Made by a program: the position numbers and the translations under genes. Shown here piece by piece: positions 1 through 6,864 of a DNA stretch of 22,028 nucleotides. Under the pieces are notes generated by a model. The model was not told where the DNA came from. It did not search any database and saw only the letters and a program-made list of their open reading frames with translations. Source of the stretch: Planctomycetota bacterium (GTDB taxonomy: Bacteria; Planctomycetota; UBA1135; GCA-002686595); assembly GCA_020638855.1 (NCBI GenBank), contig JACKHT010000026.1:1-22028 (forward strand). The letters run 5' to 3'. Every line of letters begins with the position of its first letter. The first letter of the stretch is position 1.

Positions 1-22
1 CTCCACCCTTCCTCCACCCTTC
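1..22. repeat. 11-bp tandem duplication at window edge
   Basis: Two consecutive perfect copies of CTCCACCCTTC. The array may continue to the left of the window. It lies downstream of the cytochrome lipoprotein gene, and no function is evident. Short tandem duplications of this kind recur in several spacers of this window. Confidence 0.7.
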
Positions 23-81
23 CGGCGCGTGGTCGCGGCAAGTTGCAATGTGCGCCCAAGCTACGTCACCGGTGTGGGGAG

Positions 82-549
82 CTATTCCCCCCGGACCCGG
101 AAGTCCTGGTTCGCGAAGAGGTTGGTCGTGGGTTCGACCACCACGTTGAAGCCGAATCCCGTCGCCTGGTGGCAATCGTTGCATTGGCTGGTCAGTTCTT
201 GGAAGGCGACGCCGAATTGGACGGCGTCCTTGGATTCGATGGCGCTTCGCACGGCCTGGATCGGCGGGTCCATAAGGGCCGGAATCATGGACGTGAGCGG
301 TGCGGGAGAGGACTTGTGTATCGGATGGAAGCGCATGACATCGGCAAAGCCCTCTTCCAACTCGTCGGTTTCGTAGGCAGCCAACTCCCAATTGGCTGCC
401 TTCCCTGCCAACCAAAGCTTGCTGTGCCGCATCTGCTGCAGCGACATGATTTCCCCCAAACCGGGTACATAACCCGGCTGCGCACCGCCACCACAGGAAG
501 CGAGGAGGGCGACTGGGAGGATGCGTGCTGCGTTCTTGAGCGAGATCAT
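82..549 (-). CDS. Class-II-like c-type cytochrome lipoprotein
   Basis: A 155-residue protein starting at the ATG at 549. From this start the N-terminus is a lipoprotein signal: MISLKNAARILPVALLASC has a basic n-region, a hydrophobic core and an LLASC lipobox, so the mature protein should be lipidated at that Cys and anchored in the cell envelope. The body is helical without long hydrophobic stretches. A single c-haem site, CNDCH, lies near the C-terminus, preceded by a helix containing FQELTSQ and followed by a Gly/Phe-rich tail. A C-terminal CXXCH after a helical bundle is the layout of class II (cytochrome c'-like) proteins, so a four-helix haem protein in electron transfer or ligand binding is inferred. 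An in-frame GTG at 678 would bury the lipobox and is rejected. The secreted hydrolase gene lies 141 nt upstream on the same strand. The electron partner is unknown. Confidence 0.8.
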   Translation of the reverse strand: MISLKNAARILPVALLASCGGGAQPGYVPGLGEIMSLQQMRHSKLWLAGKAANWELAAYETDELEEGFADVMRFHPIHKSSPAPLTSMIPALMDPPIQAVRSAIESKDAVQFGVAFQELTSQCNDCHQATGFGFNVVVEPTTNLFANQDFRVRGE

Positions 550-690
550 GTTCGGTTGGGGACCCGGTTGGACACCGGTCGTTGGGTGCACGTTACCAAG
601 TGCCAGGACTTTCGTTCGCGGGGGGGGCCTGTAACGCGCTATAGGGAAGTCGGGCGGAGGCCAAATCCCTCCCAACACGTGGCCTAGCGG

Positions 691-2187
691 TCACTTCGCC
701 GCTGGAGGCATCTCGGGTTCGCTGACCTGGGGAGCCGGGCTTGCCAGTACCCGGTCCAAGAAGGCGAAGGCTGCCGGCAGCGCGAACTGGACGAGGCCCA
801 TGTGCTCGACGTGCTCGAGTTCTTGGTAGGTGCTGGTAAGTCCTTGCTCCGTGAGCGACTCTTGCAAACCCTGCACGCCCCGACGAGCGAAATCCTGGGT
901 ACCGGTCATCAAAAGGAAGCGCGTCTTCGATTGCGAGGTGGGTATGCGTGTGGGCATGCCACCGCCGAGGGCCACCAGCGCACGGTAGGCGATGGGGCTG
1001 TTCTTTTCGCGCAGGGCGGCGAGGCTGGCCGAGACGCCCATCGAGTGGCCGAGCAGCATCACGCATCCCGGGTCGATGCCGAGGGGCTCGCGCAGGGCTT
1101 CGATCATCTGCGAGTAGGGCATGCCGATGCCCGCGAAACCGGTGCGCGGGGCGATCAGCACCCAGCCGCGCTCGCGGCATAGCCGCACGATTTCGCCGTC
1201 GCCATAGCCGTCGAAGAACAGGTTTTCGCTGCCGCCCATGCCGTGCAGCGCGATCACGCAGGGGCGCAGGGTCGCGCTGGGGCGTGCTGGGGCGAAGATT
1301 CGCAAGTGGGCCTTGCCCTTCGGCTCGCCGCGCAGGCTGATCCAAGCCTCGCCTCCAGGGGGCGGCACCGGAGCGAACGTGCCGGGGTCGTTTGCGATGC
1401 GTTCGAGGTTGCGCAAGACCGCCATCGCGGGCAAGTCCATTTCGAGGTCTTGGCGTTCGAAAGCTTGGGCGAGCAATTCCGCTTCGAAAGTGGCCGTGGC
1501 GGCGGTGTTGGGGCTCCAGCCTTCGCCGTCTTCGCTGGGGCGGGGTACTTGGGCGAGGCGATCGAGCAGCCCGGGGATCCAGGAAAGGCCCATGCGACCG
1601 AGCTCCAGTTTCCGATCCCCCAACGCAACCCACAACTCGATTTCGAAGTCGCCGGGCTCGGTGCCTTCGGGAAGGGTGCAGCGTGTTTCGCCCGTGGCCA
1701 AATCCTCGGTGCCTGCGCAAACGACTTTGCCACCCGACCCGCGCAACACCCATTGGACCTGGATCGGCGTGTCGGCCAAGGACTCGTCGGGCAACGCGTA
1801 CAGAGCGGGCCAGCTCCAACGCAGCTCGGGTCGTTCGTCCTGCGCGTAGAAGCGCTCGCCGCGCAGAACCCGGCATGCGGCGCGCACAGCGCTCGTATCG
1901 CCATCGGCAACCGGGAGCAAGGCCAAGTACGCTTGGTCTAGGTCTTTGGCAACCTCGGCGGGCTGCATGGCAAAGAAGGCTTGCACGGCCGCTTGCATCG
2001 AGGGCAGGATCGCCTGGCGCACGGTAGCTGGATCTGCCTCGGCCACCGCGCGCTCGAGCCGCCGCAACCGTTGACCCAATTCGTAGCGGCTCGGAGCGGG
2101 TGCGGTTTGCGCCCAGACCGCGCTCGCCATCGCCGTCACCGCCAAGACAACCCCTACCCCCATCCGCGCCCAAGAAACGATTCGCAT
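691..2187 (-). CDS. Secreted alpha/beta hydrolase (esterase/peptidase-like)
   Basis: A 498-residue protein from ATG 2187. It has a Sec-type signal peptide (about residues 1-27, ending AVWAQ), so it acts outside the cytoplasm. Residues from about 28 to 290 form an N-terminal region I do not recognise. The C-terminal half is an alpha/beta-hydrolase domain: the oxyanion-hole motif HGMGG is at 315-319, the nucleophile elbow GHSMG at 380-384 (Ser382), a candidate acid in TGTQDF (Asp432) and the catalytic His in EHMG (His462). Order and spacing fit dienelactone-hydrolase or feruloyl-esterase-like and prolyl-oligopeptidase-like enzymes. Substrate cannot be read from sequence. TAGGCT ends 7 nt before the ATG, suggesting a leaderless transcript. 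The cytochrome lipoprotein gene lies downstream on the same strand, but the 141-nt gap leaves co-transcription uncertain. Confidence 0.85.
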   Translation of the reverse strand: MRIVSWARMGVGVVLAVTAMASAVWAQTAPAPSRYELGQRLRRLERAVAEADPATVRQAILPSMQAAVQAFFAMQPAEVAKDLDQAYLALLPVADGDTSAVRAACRVLRGERFYAQDERPELRWSWPALYALPDESLADTPIQVQWVLRGSGGKVVCAGTEDLATGETRCTLPEGTEPGDFEIELWVALGDRKLELGRMGLSWIPGLLDRLAQVPRPSEDGEGWSPNTAATATFEAELLAQAFERQDLEMDLPAMAVLRNLERIANDPGTFAPVPPPGGEAWISLRGEPKGKAHLRIFAPARPSATLRPCVIALHGMGGSENLFFDGYGDGEIVRLCRERGWVLIAPRTGFAGIGMPYSQMIEALREPLGIDPGCVMLLGHSMGVSASLAALREKNSPIAYRALVALGGGMPTRIPTSQSKTRFLLMTGTQDFARRGVQGLQESLTEQGLTSTYQELEHVEHMGLVQFALPAAFAFLDRVLASPAPQVSEPEMPPAAK

Positions 2188-2194
2188 GGGACCC

Positions 2195-2200
2195 AGCCTA
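2195..2200 (-). promoter_or_regulatory. Putative -10 (TAGGCT), near-leaderless
   Basis: On the minus strand TAGGCT ends 7 nt before the hydrolase ATG at 2187. It matches the TANNNT core of a sigma-70-type -10 element, placing a transcription start at or next to the ATG. No clear -35 element is visible. Confidence 0.4.
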
Positions 2201-2247
2201 CTGGCGCATGGTTCGGCTGGCTAGCCGTGCGGGCGCGCAGCGGGGGC

Positions 2248-2280
2248 TGCCTAGCCCTAAGCTAGCCCCAAGCTAGCCCC
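2248..2280. repeat. Three tandem 11-bp units
   Basis: AAGCTAGCCCC is present twice back to back (2259-2269 and 2270-2280), with a degenerate third unit TGCCTAGCCCT at 2248-2258. The array sits between the end of the haem-binding gene and the start of the hydrolase gene, both on the minus strand. It looks like replication slippage. Confidence 0.65.
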
Positions 2281-2288
2281 GAGCTCGC

Positions 2289-2717
2289 TCAACTACCCGA
2301 GTTCTGCGACCAAGTCTTGAGCAAGTTCTTGTCCGCATCGCTGAGCTTGGCCTCGGGGTGCGTGGGCAGGTAGTACCACAGGGGCATTTCGCCGTCGCCC
2401 ACTTCGTCCCAAACCTCGCCGATCTTCTTGGCGCGCTTCGTCGGGCTGAGCTTGTCCCACTGGGAGAAGTTTAGGTGCTCGCGGCCTTCGGCAATGTCGT
2501 ACTGCATCAGCAGCGAAATCGGAGCCACATAGCCGTACCAGGGCCACTTGGTTTCGTTCGAGTGGCAGTCGTAGCAGGCGCGCTTGAGGACCGCGAGGAC
2601 CTCTTTCGGGGCATCCACTTCGCCCGTCACGGGCGGGTTGGATCGGGAGACGGGGACGAATTGGATCCCCACCAACACGACCAAGAAAGTTATCACCAAT
2701 TTTTTGCGCCACTTCAT
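2289..2717 (-). CDS. Membrane-anchored haem-binding domain protein (Haem_bd type)
   Basis: A 142-residue protein from ATG 2717. Residues about 4-21 (KKLVITFLVVLVGIQFVPV) form a signal anchor. The domain then carries the family hallmark CYDCHSNETKWPWY, a CXXCH c-haem site followed by an Asn, Thr and aromatic cluster. Further on come SQWDKLS, KKIGEVWDEVGDGEMPLWYY and LPTHPEAKLSD, all typical of the haem-binding domain family (PF14376-like), where a Met in the GEMP segment is a plausible sixth ligand. Length fits the family. The biochemical role of this family is not well defined. A GTG six codons upstream (2735) is possible, but the ATG is preferred because CATTCT, a -10-like hexamer, ends exactly 6 nt before it. 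The gene is divergent from the AarF-type kinase. Confidence 0.85.
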   Translation of the reverse strand: MKWRKKLVITFLVVLVGIQFVPVSRSNPPVTGEVDAPKEVLAVLKRACYDCHSNETKWPWYGYVAPISLLMQYDIAEGREHLNFSQWDKLSPTKRAKKIGEVWDEVGDGEMPLWYYLPTHPEAKLSDADKNLLKTWSQNSGS

Positions 2718-2723
2718 GGCGTT

Positions 2724-2729
2724 AGAATG
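2724..2729 (-). promoter_or_regulatory. Putative -10 (CATTCT), leaderless
   Basis: The minus-strand hexamer CATTCT ends 6 nt before the ATG at 2717. It keeps the A at position 2 and T at position 6 of TANNNT. The spacing equals that seen before three other genes in this window. No convincing -35 was seen. Confidence 0.3.
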
Positions 2730-2846
2730 GCCCACCAGGGCCGCCGATACGAGTTACAAACGGGTCACTCGTTGGAATCCCCACGGATATCGCGATCTGG
2801 TCTCAACCGCGGCCAACCCTGGTTGGGGATCCAAGCTTGCGTACGA

Positions 2847-2852
2847 TAGGCT
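2847..2852 (+). promoter_or_regulatory. Putative -10 (TAGGCT) for the AarF-type gene
   Basis: TAGGCT followed by GGG closely resembles the hexamer before the hydrolase gene. Here it lies 16 nt before the ATG at 2869, so a short leader is expected. The overlapping TACGAT at 2842-2847 is an alternative -10. Confidence 0.3.
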
Positions 2853-2868
2853 GGGCCCCTTCTCCCCC

Positions 2869-4512
2869 ATGTTGCTCACCTCGCTCAGTTCCTACCAACG
2901 CGACGGCAAACGCCTGGCGCAGATCGTCGCGGTGCTTGTTCGTTATGGCCTCGCCGAACGGCTTGAGCGTATCGAACCGGACTTCCTCAAGCGTTGGCTG
3001 CACCACGAAGACGTCAAGGAGCTGGCTGGGTTGCCCCTGGGAGAGCGCGTGCGGCGGGCCTGCGAAGAACTGGGTCCGACCTTCATCAAGATCGGTCAGA
3101 TCCTGAGTACCCGCCCCGATGTGGTGTCGCTGGAAGTCGCGCGCGAACTCGAATCGTTGCAGTCGGGCACGCCCGCTAGTCCGGTGGAGGGAGTCATCGA
3201 AATCCTCGAAGAGGACCTGGGCGCCCCGATGGAAGAGCTCTTCGCGGAGTTTGAACGGGTCCCGCTGGCGTCGGCGTCGATCGGCCAAGTCCACCTCGCA
3301 AAGCTGCACGATGGAACGCCGGTGGTGGTCAAGGTGCAGCACCCCGGCATCGCCGCCAAAGTCCGCGTCGACTTGAACATTCTGGTGCACTTGGCGCGCT
3401 TCCTCGAGGAGCACGACACCGAGTTGCGTGACTTTGGGCCCTTAGCCCTGGCCGAAGAAGCCAAACGCACGGTGCTGGGCGAGCTCGACTTCCGCCGCGA
3501 ACTGCGCAACCAGCAAGCCTTCGAGCGCAACTTCGCCGACAATCCCCAGGTTCGGATCCCGGCCACCTTCCCCGAGCTGAGCGGTCCACGCGTGCTCACC
3601 ATGGAATGGGTCGATGGTTACTCGGTGCGCGAGCAGGACCGTTTGGTAGCCGACGGCTTCGACCCCAAGCAGTTGGCCTGGGTCGGGGCGCACGCGTTCC
3701 TGACGATGGTGTTCGAAGACCGCTTGTTCCACGCCGATCCGCACCCGGGCAACGTGTTCGTGCAGAGCAACGGACGTTTGGCGCTGCTCGACTTCGGCAT
3801 GGTCGGCCGGCTCGATGAGGAATTGCTCGACCAGCTGGTCGATTTGATGATCGGCTTTGTCGGCAGCGACGCCCAAGCCCTGGCGCACACCGTGCAACGC
3901 ATGAGTTTGATGCCCGCCGGCGTGCACCAAGCCGAACTCCGCCGCGATTTGGCCGAACTGCAAGCCGAAACCGCCAATACGCCCTTCGACCAACTCGACA
4001 TGGTCGAACTGCTCGATCGCTTCACCAACCTGGTCCGCACCCACCACATCCGGCTGCCCCCGACGATCTCGCTTTTGATCAAGGTCTTGATCATGCTCGA
4101 CGGCACCTCGCGCAGCCTCGATCGCAGCTTCTCGCTGATGGAACTGCTGCGCCCCTACTGCGAACGCGCCATCAAGAAGCGCCACAGCCCGCGCGAACAA
4201 ATCCGTCGCGCGTTCGAAACCGGCCGCGACTGGACACGCTTCCTAGGCCGCCTCCCGGGAACTCTCGACGACATCGCCGAACGCCTGCAAAACCAAAACA
4301 TGCGCATCGACCTCCAGCACCAGGGGCTGGAAGCGACGGTCGACCGCTTGGTCTCCGGCATCCTGTGCGCCGCGATGCTGCTGGGCGGCTCAATCCTTTG
4401 GGCGCTCAAAGCCCCTCCCACGATCTTCGGCATCTCGGTGCTGGGTTTTGTGGGTACGGGGCTGGCTTTGGTGCATGGGGTTCGGTTGCTCTTACAACTG
4501 GGCAAACGATAG
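2869..4512 (+). CDS. ABC1/AarF/UbiB-family atypical kinase
   Basis: A 547-residue protein from ATG 2869, the normal length for this family. The KxGQ signature (KIGQILSTRPD, Lys74-Gln77) is followed by the Ala-rich loop ASASIGQVHLA and the ATP-binding Lys in VVVKVQHPG (Lys155). The catalytic segment DPHPGN starts at Asp290 and the metal-binding DFG-like motif DFGM at Asp308. Two hydrophobic C-terminal segments (about 495-515 and 521-545) anchor it in the membrane, as in UbiB. Known members are ATPases or kinases supporting ubiquinone or other isoprenoid-lipid metabolism. No quinone gene is adjacent, so the substrate is open. In-frame sequence upstream of 2869 overlaps the divergent haem-binding gene and lacks family similarity, so it was excluded. 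The stop codon TAG ends on the first base of repeat element A. Confidence 0.9.
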   Translation: MLLTSLSSYQRDGKRLAQIVAVLVRYGLAERLERIEPDFLKRWLHHEDVKELAGLPLGERVRRACEELGPTFIKIGQILSTRPDVVSLEVARELESLQSGTPASPVEGVIEILEEDLGAPMEELFAEFERVPLASASIGQVHLAKLHDGTPVVVKVQHPGIAAKVRVDLNILVHLARFLEEHDTELRDFGPLALAEEAKRTVLGELDFRRELRNQQAFERNFADNPQVRIPATFPELSGPRVLTMEWVDGYSVREQDRLVADGFDPKQLAWVGAHAFLTMVFEDRLFHADPHPGNVFVQSNGRLALLDFGMVGRLDEELLDQLVDLMIGFVGSDAQALAHTVQRMSLMPAGVHQAELRRDLAELQAETANTPFDQLDMVELLDRFTNLVRTHHIRLPPTISLLIKVLIMLDGTSRSLDRSFSLMELLRPYCERAIKKRHSPREQIRRAFETGRDWTRFLGRLPGTLDDIAERLQNQNMRIDLQHQGLEATVDRLVSGILCAAMLLGGSILWALKAPPTIFGISVLGFVGTGLALVHGVRLLLQLGKR

Positions 4513-4740
4513 ATACAGCGTCAGACGCCCTGCCACCCATCGCCGGCAGCAGAGTGCCAGGTACGCGGCAAGAAAGCCCCACTCCGTGGCGTTCGATCTT
4601 TGACTCGCGGTCTTACTTGATGGCGATCACAAACTTCTCGGTTCCCAAGGCTGGCAGAGTCTAAAAATTCGCACGAAGCGCTAGGCTTCGTGCGGTACGG
4701 CCCTGCCACGAATGGGTGGCAGGGCGTCTGACGCTGTATC
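4512..4740. mobile_element. MITE-like inverted-repeat element, copy A
   Basis: A 229-bp element with perfect 29-bp terminal inverted repeats (4512-4540 and 4712-4740), starting GATACAGCGTCAGACGCCC. Each terminus contains the odd palindrome GCGTCAGACGC. The right end also folds on itself (GCCCTGCCAC at 4700-4709 with GTGGCAGGGC at 4716-4725), and an internal hairpin CGCACGAAGC/GCTTCGTGCG lies at 4670-4694. The core at about 4594-4660 is related to copies B and C. No ORF or transposase is present, and no target-site duplication is obvious. It overlaps the last base of the AarF-family stop and reaches the stop of the convergent secreted-protein gene, so it fills the whole convergent gap and could act as a bidirectional terminator. 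Confidence 0.85.
4670..4725. terminator. Paired hairpins at the right end of copy A
   Basis: Two adjacent perfect 10-bp stems: 4670-4679 with 4685-4694 (5-nt loop) and 4700-4709 with 4716-4725 (6-nt loop). They lie between two convergent stop codons, where a bidirectional terminator would be useful. There is no clear T-tract, so factor-independent termination is uncertain. Confidence 0.4.
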
Positions 4741-6475
4741 AGAAGGTCACCGTCAACGCATTCGAGAAGTTCGAGGTCATCGGTACATCTCGGTGCCAGA
4801 GCTGGAAGTTCCAGGTTTGACCGACCATGATCGAACCGCCAATCGGCGCAGGGATCGGGTTGGGGACGTCGAAGCCCGAGCCAACGGTGGAGGTTCCGAC
4901 GGCGTTTTGTAGGACTCCGAAGGCATCGAAGATTCCAATGGAGTTCATCACACCGCCGGCCAAGTTGTAGCGCGCGATGAGGTTGCCGCCGGTGGTGTCG
5001 AGGCACAGGCGTCCGCTACCGATCATCAAACCAGGCGCCGTGATACCAGTTCCGATCAAGAAGAAGCCGAATTGGGCCGGGGGACCCGAGCTCGCTTCGA
5101 GGTGGAACCCTGTGCCGGGGCTACCCGTGAAGACGCCGGTCATCACGGTCGGGAAGCCGGTCGAGTTGGGCAGCGGGGTGCAGGGCACCACGCCTTCGCA
5201 CGAATCGGGAATGCCGTTCATGTTGGCATCGACCACGATGCCTAGGGCGATGGCGAGCGTATCGTCCATTCCGTCGCCGTCGCAATCGCTGTGGTAGCCG
5301 CGGGTGAAGTCCAACGCATCCATGTCGTCACCGGTGTTGCCCAGGGCCGTGCCCGAGCGGACCGTGGTGAGGCCCAAGTTCTCCGCCGCCACGAAGATGC
5401 CGGGGAAGGGCGACACGCCGCCGAAAACCGTCGGGAGAGGCGTGGTGAGAATGTCGCCCTCTTCGATCGGGATGCCGAAGATGCTATCGGGCATGCCGAT
5501 CACCGCCGAGCCGCGGCGCACCGAGAAGAGCAACATGTCGCGCGTACCTCCGAGCCAGTCGTAGGGCTGGTTCGACTGCAGGAAGAAACCATCGCCGTTG
5601 TCGCGCAGGCACAGGGCGTCCAAGTCGTCCGAGCCGGGGCCTCCGACCAAGTCGAGCCCCAGGAGCGGAGCGGCAGCCCAAAGCACGGGAGCCAAGCCAG
5701 CCGTCGACTTGAGCACATCGCCGCCGTTGAAGCCGTGGAAGGCCGCCGAACCGGAGTTCGGAATCCCAGAAACCGGGTCGATGAAGGCGGCGTCGAGGCT
5801 GAAGTAGGAGACGGGACCACCGACCACGCCGGGCTGCAACTCGTCAAAGGCGTCGAGGTTGTCGCCGGGGTTGACCGGGGCGGGGATCGGCGCGCAGGGC
5901 TCGATCAAGCCGAAGCCGGGATACGAGAACCCCGAACCCGAGACCAAGCCGTTGCCGTCGTACAGACCGCGATGCCCGACGGGGATACCCGGGGGCAGCG
6001 GCGCAGGGGCCAAGGGGCTGTAATGGAAGAACACATCGGCCGCGCCGTCGCCGACGGCGGCTTCGCTGCTGATGCCGGGGAGGCCCGGGCCGAAGCCGGT
6101 GGCCATGGTGTCTACCGACCACAGGAACGTGCCCGGCGCGATGCCGTTGGGCTGCACCCACTCGTCCATACCGAACGAGAAAGCATCGACTTCGACCGGG
6201 CAAGCGCTGCCCGGACCGGCGCCGACGCAACCGGGGAACAGGCCCAGCCCGCCCAGGCCGTGGGTGACCGCGATGGCCGGGGTTCCCAGGGGCCCGAGCA
6301 TGGGCACGCCCGCGGCGGGAGCTAGGATGTCCCCTTGGGTGATGGGCGTGAAGGTCGCCGAATCGGGCATCGCCAGGGTGGGGCTGTGCCAATCAACGGA
6401 GAAAACGGTGGAGGATTGCGCCGACGCCAGCGAGGCAAAGGCGGCGGTCAAAAGCGAGGTTCGGAGGATCTGCAT
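4739..6475 (-). CDS. Secreted internally repetitive protein with Ca-binding-like motif
   Basis: A 578-residue protein from ATG 6475, with a clear Sec signal peptide (MQILRTSLLTAAFASLASAQ). About four degenerate repeats follow. Each opens with an FSV/FSL/WSV-type strand, holds a GDIL/GDVL turn, and most close with D(D/N)(L/M)DA(L/F), as in DDLDALCL and DDMDALDF. The phrase MPDS with GDIL occurs in both the first and last repeat. An acidic segment DCDGDGMDD then DANMNGIPD resembles thrombospondin type-3 or dockerin-like calcium loops. The C-terminal domain of about 120 residues ends in QTWNFQLWHRD and NFSNALTVTF, a module I associate with exported proteins of Planctomycetota. No catalytic motif is visible, so a structural or surface role is inferred. 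The stop lies inside the edge of element A. Confidence 0.8.
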   Translation of the reverse strand: MQILRTSLLTAAFASLASAQSSTVFSVDWHSPTLAMPDSATFTPITQGDILAPAAGVPMLGPLGTPAIAVTHGLGGLGLFPGCVGAGPGSACPVEVDAFSFGMDEWVQPNGIAPGTFLWSVDTMATGFGPGLPGISSEAAVGDGAADVFFHYSPLAPAPLPPGIPVGHRGLYDGNGLVSGSGFSYPGFGLIEPCAPIPAPVNPGDNLDAFDELQPGVVGGPVSYFSLDAAFIDPVSGIPNSGSAAFHGFNGGDVLKSTAGLAPVLWAAAPLLGLDLVGGPGSDDLDALCLRDNGDGFFLQSNQPYDWLGGTRDMLLFSVRRGSAVIGMPDSIFGIPIEEGDILTTPLPTVFGGVSPFPGIFVAAENLGLTTVRSGTALGNTGDDMDALDFTRGYHSDCDGDGMDDTLAIALGIVVDANMNGIPDSCEGVVPCTPLPNSTGFPTVMTGVFTGSPGTGFHLEASSGPPAQFGFFLIGTGITAPGLMIGSGRLCLDTTGGNLIARYNLAGGVMNSIGIFDAFGVLQNAVGTSTVGSGFDVPNPIPAPIGGSIMVGQTWNFQLWHRDVPMTSNFSNALTVTF

Positions 6476-6564
6476 GGCAAACAGGTGGTTGGAAGAAGTG
6501 CGGCCAGGGCCGCTCGTACCCTCCGAAATGCGCCTGGGTGGAGGCTGCGGACAAGCAATCCGAA

Positions 6565-6853
6565 AATACCGCGTCAGACGCCCTGCCACCCAAAGCCGGC
6601 AGCTAGGTGCCAGGTGCCAGGTGCTAGGTGCCAGGTGCTAGGAGCTAGGTACTACGTCCGCAGACCCGCAAATCTCCCATCCGTGACCCTCGATCGAAGA
6701 CCCACGCTCAAACTTGGTGGCGACCACGAACCTTTCGATTCCCCAGAGTCGCGCAGCCCTTTGCCGGCAGCAGGGCGAAATCCAATAGAGGCTTTTGGCG
6801 TCGTGCGGTACGGAGCTGCCACGATTGGGTGGCAGGGCGTCTGACGCTGTATT
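6565..6853. mobile_element. MITE-like inverted-repeat element, copy B
   Basis: A 289-bp copy with 29-bp termini at 6565-6593 and 6825-6853 that match with one mismatch. The innermost pair is CCCAA/TTGGG where copies A and C have CCCAT/ATGGG, so both arms changed together. The core at about 6690-6770 is clearly homologous to copy C (CGATCGAAGAC, CTCAAACTTG, GGCGACCAC). This copy is longest because a heptamer array expanded inside its left half. It occupies most of the 389-bp gap between two divergent genes, and its right end lies 11 nt before the ATG of the plus-strand gene. There is no coding capacity and no transposase. Confidence 0.85.
6605..6653. repeat. Seven tandem 7-bp units (AGGTGCC/T)
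   Basis: Seven contiguous heptamers: AGGTGCC, AGGTGCC, AGGTGCT, AGGTGCC, AGGTGCT, AGGAGCT, AGGTACT. Copies A and C have only one or two units at the same place, so this is a local expansion inside copy B. Confidence 0.8.
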
Positions 6854-6858
6854 ACGCT
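6853..6858 (+). promoter_or_regulatory. Putative -10 (TACGCT) spanning the copy B boundary
   Basis: TACGCT ends 6 nt before the ATG at 6865. Its first base is the last base of the inverted repeat, so the element and its flank together would create the hexamer. No good -35 is visible. Confidence 0.35.
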
Positions 6859-6864
6859 GATCGC

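Noticed and set aside
593..2173. Alternative minus-strand frame of about 526 codons overlapping the hydrolase
   Set aside because: Arg/Pro-rich out-of-frame translation of the alpha/beta hydrolase gene, with no recognisable domain.
2584..2868. N-terminal extension of the AarF-type kinase
   Set aside because: The extra codons overlap the divergent haem-binding gene and show no similarity to the family. The ATG at 2869 gives the normal length.
4594..4660. Functional small protein encoded by element A
   Set aside because: The peptide-like phrase shared with copies B and C is interrupted by a stop codon in this copy.
5291..6325. Plus-strand open frame of about 344 codons
   Set aside because: It is antisense to the secreted repeat protein, which has a signal peptide and repeats. 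This frame has no domain.
6829..6864. Upstream GTG start giving a MAGRLT-type N-terminus for the gene at 6865 (and a mirror GTG at 6589 for the minus-strand gene)
   Set aside because: The same peptide arises at both ends of copy B because the DNA is an inverted repeat. The downstream ATG codons give proper signal sequences.
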